A DNA stretch of 6,740 nucleotides from the NCBI GenBank assembly GCA_016868515.1, contig VGGM01000086.1, positions 1 through 6,740 on the forward strand. The letters run 5' to 3'. The position numbers were made by a program, and so were the translations under genes. Origin of the DNA: Bacteroidota bacterium. GTDB taxonomy: Bacteria; Bacteroidota; Bacteroidia; Bacteroidales; VadinHA17. Of the stretch, positions 4,676 to 6,740 are shown piece after piece. The notes beneath the pieces were generated by a model, which searched no databases, was not told the DNA's origin, and saw only the letters and a program-made list of their open reading frames with translations. Each line of letters starts with the position of its first letter. The first letter of the stretch is position 1.

Positions 4676-6740
4676 AAGTCTCAGCCACAGACCGCAACCA
4701 GCCTCCGGTCTCATCCGGCCGCTCTTCCAGGTATGGGGTATTATTTCACTTATTATTCTATTATCAGGCTGCGCCACACCGTCAATCATGGTTACCCAGC
4801 AGCAGCGCAAAGGCGACCAGTACTTCAACATCCACAGGTATGAAGAGGCCGCCCGCCACTATATGCAAATGATTGATGCAAGTCAGAAACTGGGTATCTA
4901 CAGGAACATCGGAACCGAGGCTGCCGTAAGACGCAAGACTGCCAACTGCTTCGAAATGACCGGCGATTATGAGTCGGCTCTTCTGCACGTAAGAGAAGCC
5001 ATGCTTCTTGACTCTGTTGAGAATAACATAATTAATCTGATTGAGGATTACAGGCAGGAGGGCAGGATATTCATATATATGGGATCATACAACAAGGGGA
5101 TTGTCTCACTCAGCAAAGCACTGAATCTTGCCGGTTCGCTGAAGGGTTCGCTGAAGGACGACCGTAAGCTGGCAATGGCCGATACATACCTGGCCCTGGG
5201 CCAGCTTTACGCAGCAACGGGAAAGTATAAAGACGCCCTGAACTATTCTGATCTGGCTGCCGGCATTTTCAGACAAACAGGTGACACCCGCGGGGAAATG
5301 GAGGCTTATCTGAACACGGGGTCGGTATGGGCCGATCTGGGTGACCACCAAACCGCCCTTGGTTACATAAACCGTTCACTCGAAATTGCCGTGGCAGGGA
5401 AAATGGGTGTCTACAGGCACCATCAGCTCATTGCTTCAATACTTACATCCTCGGGAAGGTATGATGAAGCTATAAGCAGCCAGGAAAAGGCTCTGGCCGA
5501 TGCCAGAAAATATGGTATCCGCGGCCAGATTGTATGGGCAACCATCGGTCTCGGAGACATCTACAGCAACCTGGGAGATAATGCCAGGGCCGAATTACAC
5601 TACATTCAGGCCCAGAAGCTCAAGGATACAATCCCAATGCAGGCTGGTAGCCTGAAAGCTTCGCTCGATATGAGAATCGGCGAGGTAATTGAGGCCGGTA
5701 ACTATTTCAGCTCCGAGAAACTTCTCACCGGTGATGGCATCAGTTCGATGCGCCTGGCCGAAATTATGGCGCTGAAAAATGAAGCCGACAGTGCTGTTAT
5801 TCTCCTTGACAGGGCAGGTAACGCCTTCAGAACCGCCGGGAACATGCAGGGGCTGGCAAGAGTGAAGGTGCTGAAAGGCAAATTGCTTATCGACAAGTAT
5901 GAGTATTCTGAGGCAGGAGTTGTTCTCGATTCGGCCCTGATGTGGAAAGTATTCCCTGAAACTACATGGCAGGCCTACTATTATAAGGGTATTATGCTGG
6001 AGACTCTTAACAAAACAGGCGAAGCCCTTGAATCATATAAAAGTGCCGTACGGGTTATTGAAGACGTTAGGGGGAACCTTACATCGGAAGAGTTCAGGAG
6101 TATATTCCTTGATACAAAAAGAGAGGTATACGAAAGGCTTATAAGCCTTCTTATAAGGCTGGGACAAACCAGCGAAGCATTCTACTACTCCGAAAACGCC
6201 AGGGCAAGGGCATTCTACGAAATGCTGGCAGGCAGGAATATCAATTTCGGCAGGGCTTCGGCCGATGACCTGATAATAACTGAACAGGAAAAGCGAAATG
6301 AAATCGGGAAGCTCCAGAGACTTCTGCAGGTAACAGAAACCCCTGATCACCAAAACCGCGCAGGAACAGAAGATGAACCGGAATCTCTCAGAAGATCTCT
6401 TGACAGGGCAAGGGAGGAGTATAACTCAATTCTGCAGCAGATAAGGACATCAAAGCCCGAGTATGCCGAACTCATTGCCAGTAAACCGGCATCTGTCGAT
6501 GAAATAAGGAAGAACCTCGATGAAGGTTCCTCAGCCATTGCCTACTGGGTTTCTGTAGAAAACTGCTATGGATGGCTTATCTCAGGGAACTCAGTTCTCT
6601 GCATTCCTCTCGGGACGGGCAGGGATAACCTAATAACCATGATTGAAGAGGCGAGAAAAGCTATCAGGTCGCTGTCGCCTGATGCCGGAGTACACCTGGG
6701 GCGACTCTATAACCTGCTGATAAAGCCATTTGAGAACCAT
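4665..6740 (+). CDS. TPR-CHAT lipoprotein, predicted envelope caspase-like protein (partial, 3' end off the right edge)
   Basis: The frame is open from ATG 4665 to the last base, giving 692 residues; about 200 more would be expected to complete the CHAT domain. Residues 1-35 are a long signal peptide with hydrophobic core 23-33, and LLSG|C36 is a textbook lipobox. No acidic residues follow the Cys. About nine TPR-like helix pairs lie near 46-72, 86-116, 124-156, 171-205, 212-242, 250-284, 289-325, 399-430 and 434-465, with patterns such as LGQLYAATGKYKDAL. Residues 466-525 hold the conserved pre-CHAT block, including ENARARAFYEML (510-521). A charged, probably coiled-coil linker leads to PEYAEL (598-603). 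CHAT begins near 609 (EIRKNL..GSSAIAYWV). The window ends at His692 in LIKPFENH, before the family's catalytic His and Cys, so activity cannot be judged. The start overlaps the previous gene by 11 bases, suggesting translational coupling. Known CHAT proteins are proteases such as separase-like or Csx29-type enzymes; some are scaffolds. Confidence 0.92.
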   Translation, partial: MSSESLSHRPQPASGLIRPLFQVWGIISLIILLSGCATPSIMVTQQQRKGDQYFNIHRYEEAARHYMQMIDASQKLGIYRNIGTEAAVRRKTANCFEMTGDYESALLHVREAMLLDSVENNIINLIEDYRQEGRIFIYMGSYNKGIVSLSKALNLAGSLKGSLKDDRKLAMADTYLALGQLYAATGKYKDALNYSDLAAGIFRQTGDTRGEMEAYLNTGSVWADLGDHQTALGYINRSLEIAVAGKMGVYRHHQLIASILTSSGRYDEAISSQEKALADARKYGIRGQIVWATIGLGDIYSNLGDNARAELHYIQAQKLKDTIPMQAGSLKASLDMRIGEVIEAGNYFSSEKLLTGDGISSMRLAEIMALKNEADSAVILLDRAGNAFRTAGNMQGLARVKVLKGKLLIDKYEYSEAGVVLDSALMWKVFPETTWQAYYYKGIMLETLNKTGEALESYKSAVRVIEDVRGNLTSEEFRSIFLDTKREVYERLISLLIRLGQTSEAFYYSENARARAFYEMLAGRNINFGRASADDLIITEQEKRNEIGKLQRLLQVTETPDHQNRAGTEDEPESLRRSLDRAREEYNSILQQIRTSKPEYAELIASKPASVDEIRKNLDEGSSAIAYWVSVENCYGWLISGNSVLCIPLGTGRDNLITMIEEARKAIRSLSPDAGVHLGRLYNLLIKPFENH
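5133..5156 (+). repeat. In-frame 12-base tandem duplication in the TPR region
   Basis: GGTTCGCTGAAG occurs twice in a row (5133-5144, 5145-5156) and encodes Gly-Ser-Leu-Lys twice at residues 157-164, between the third and fourth TPR units. Identity at all bases including wobble positions indicates a recent slippage event. It lengthens an inter-repeat loop and keeps the frame. Confidence 0.85.
6134..6160. repeat. Perfect 16-base palindrome with a repeated CTTATAAG core
   Basis: AAGGCTTATAAGCCTT at 6134-6149 is identical to its reverse complement. The core CTTATAAG recurs at 6150-6157, and AGCCTT (6144-6149) can also pair with AAGGCT (6155-6160). The site encodes the ERLISLLIRL helix of the conserved pre-CHAT block, so it may simply reflect repeated Leu-Ile codons. 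No regulatory context is visible. Confidence 0.45.

Larger units (their letters stand above)
1643..6740 (+). other. Predicted four-gene envelope operon (propeller lipoprotein, two barrels, TPR-CHAT lipoprotein)
   Basis: Four same-strand genes follow one promoter, with a 5-base gap, a 10-base gap and an 11-base overlap. No terminator-like hairpin with a T-run lies between them. All four products begin with a signal peptide, two of them of lipoprotein type. The operon may continue beyond the right edge. Co-transcription is inferred from spacing. Confidence 0.8.

Noticed and set aside
4631..5351. Minus-strand open frames opposite the TPR region (4631-4831, 4782-4988, 5106-5351), and similar ones at 5702-6538
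   Set aside because: All are shadows of the continuous TPR-CHAT frame.
4665..6740. Type III-E CRISPR TPR-CHAT protease (Csx29)
   Set aside because: There is no repeat array or Cas gene nearby, and this protein has a lipoprotein signal, unlike the cytosolic Csx29.
1..6740. Polysaccharide utilisation locus
   Set aside because: Despite a sugar symporter and outer-membrane proteins, there is no SusC/SusD pair and no glycoside hydrolase. The two barrels are far too short for SusC.

Overview
The window looks like a chromosomal segment of a Bacteroidota bacterium (taxonomic inference). The evidence is a TTTG-N19-TATATTTG promoter of the Bacteroidetes sigma type, near-absence of Shine-Dalgarno sequences, signal peptides cut just before Gln (ANA|Q, ATG|Q), a lipoprotein built of 'regulator propeller' repeats, and outer-membrane barrels in tandem. 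No RNA genes, insertion sequences, CRISPR arrays or integrase genes are visible.

Layout. Positions 1-1354 (minus strand) hold most of a sodium/sugar symporter of the SGLT branch of the SSS family; its C-terminus lies beyond the left edge. Positions 1355-1642 are a divergent, partly very AT-rich intergenic region with one strong plus-strand promoter and a cluster of short inverted and direct repeats around it. From 1643 to the right edge, four plus-strand genes are packed with gaps of 5 and 10 bases and then an 11-base overlap, so they almost certainly form one operon. They encode (1) a lipoprotein whose mature part is seven Reg_prop-type repeats, probably one complete seven-bladed beta-propeller; (2) and (3) two distantly related, Sec-exported proteins that look like outer-membrane beta-barrels; (4) a lipoprotein with about nine TPR repeats followed by the start of a CHAT (caspase-like) domain, cut off by the right edge before the predicted catalytic residues.

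How the genes may work together. All four products carry export signals, so the whole module should sit in the envelope. This is unusual for TPR-CHAT proteins, whose characterised members are mainly intracellular proteases. The arrangement suggests an envelope-located module with a propeller as sensor or binding part, two barrels in the outer membrane, and a membrane-anchored TPR-CHAT protease or scaffold. That role is inference; the sequence shows only the gene order, the export signals and the domains. The symporter is transcribed away from the module and may be unrelated.
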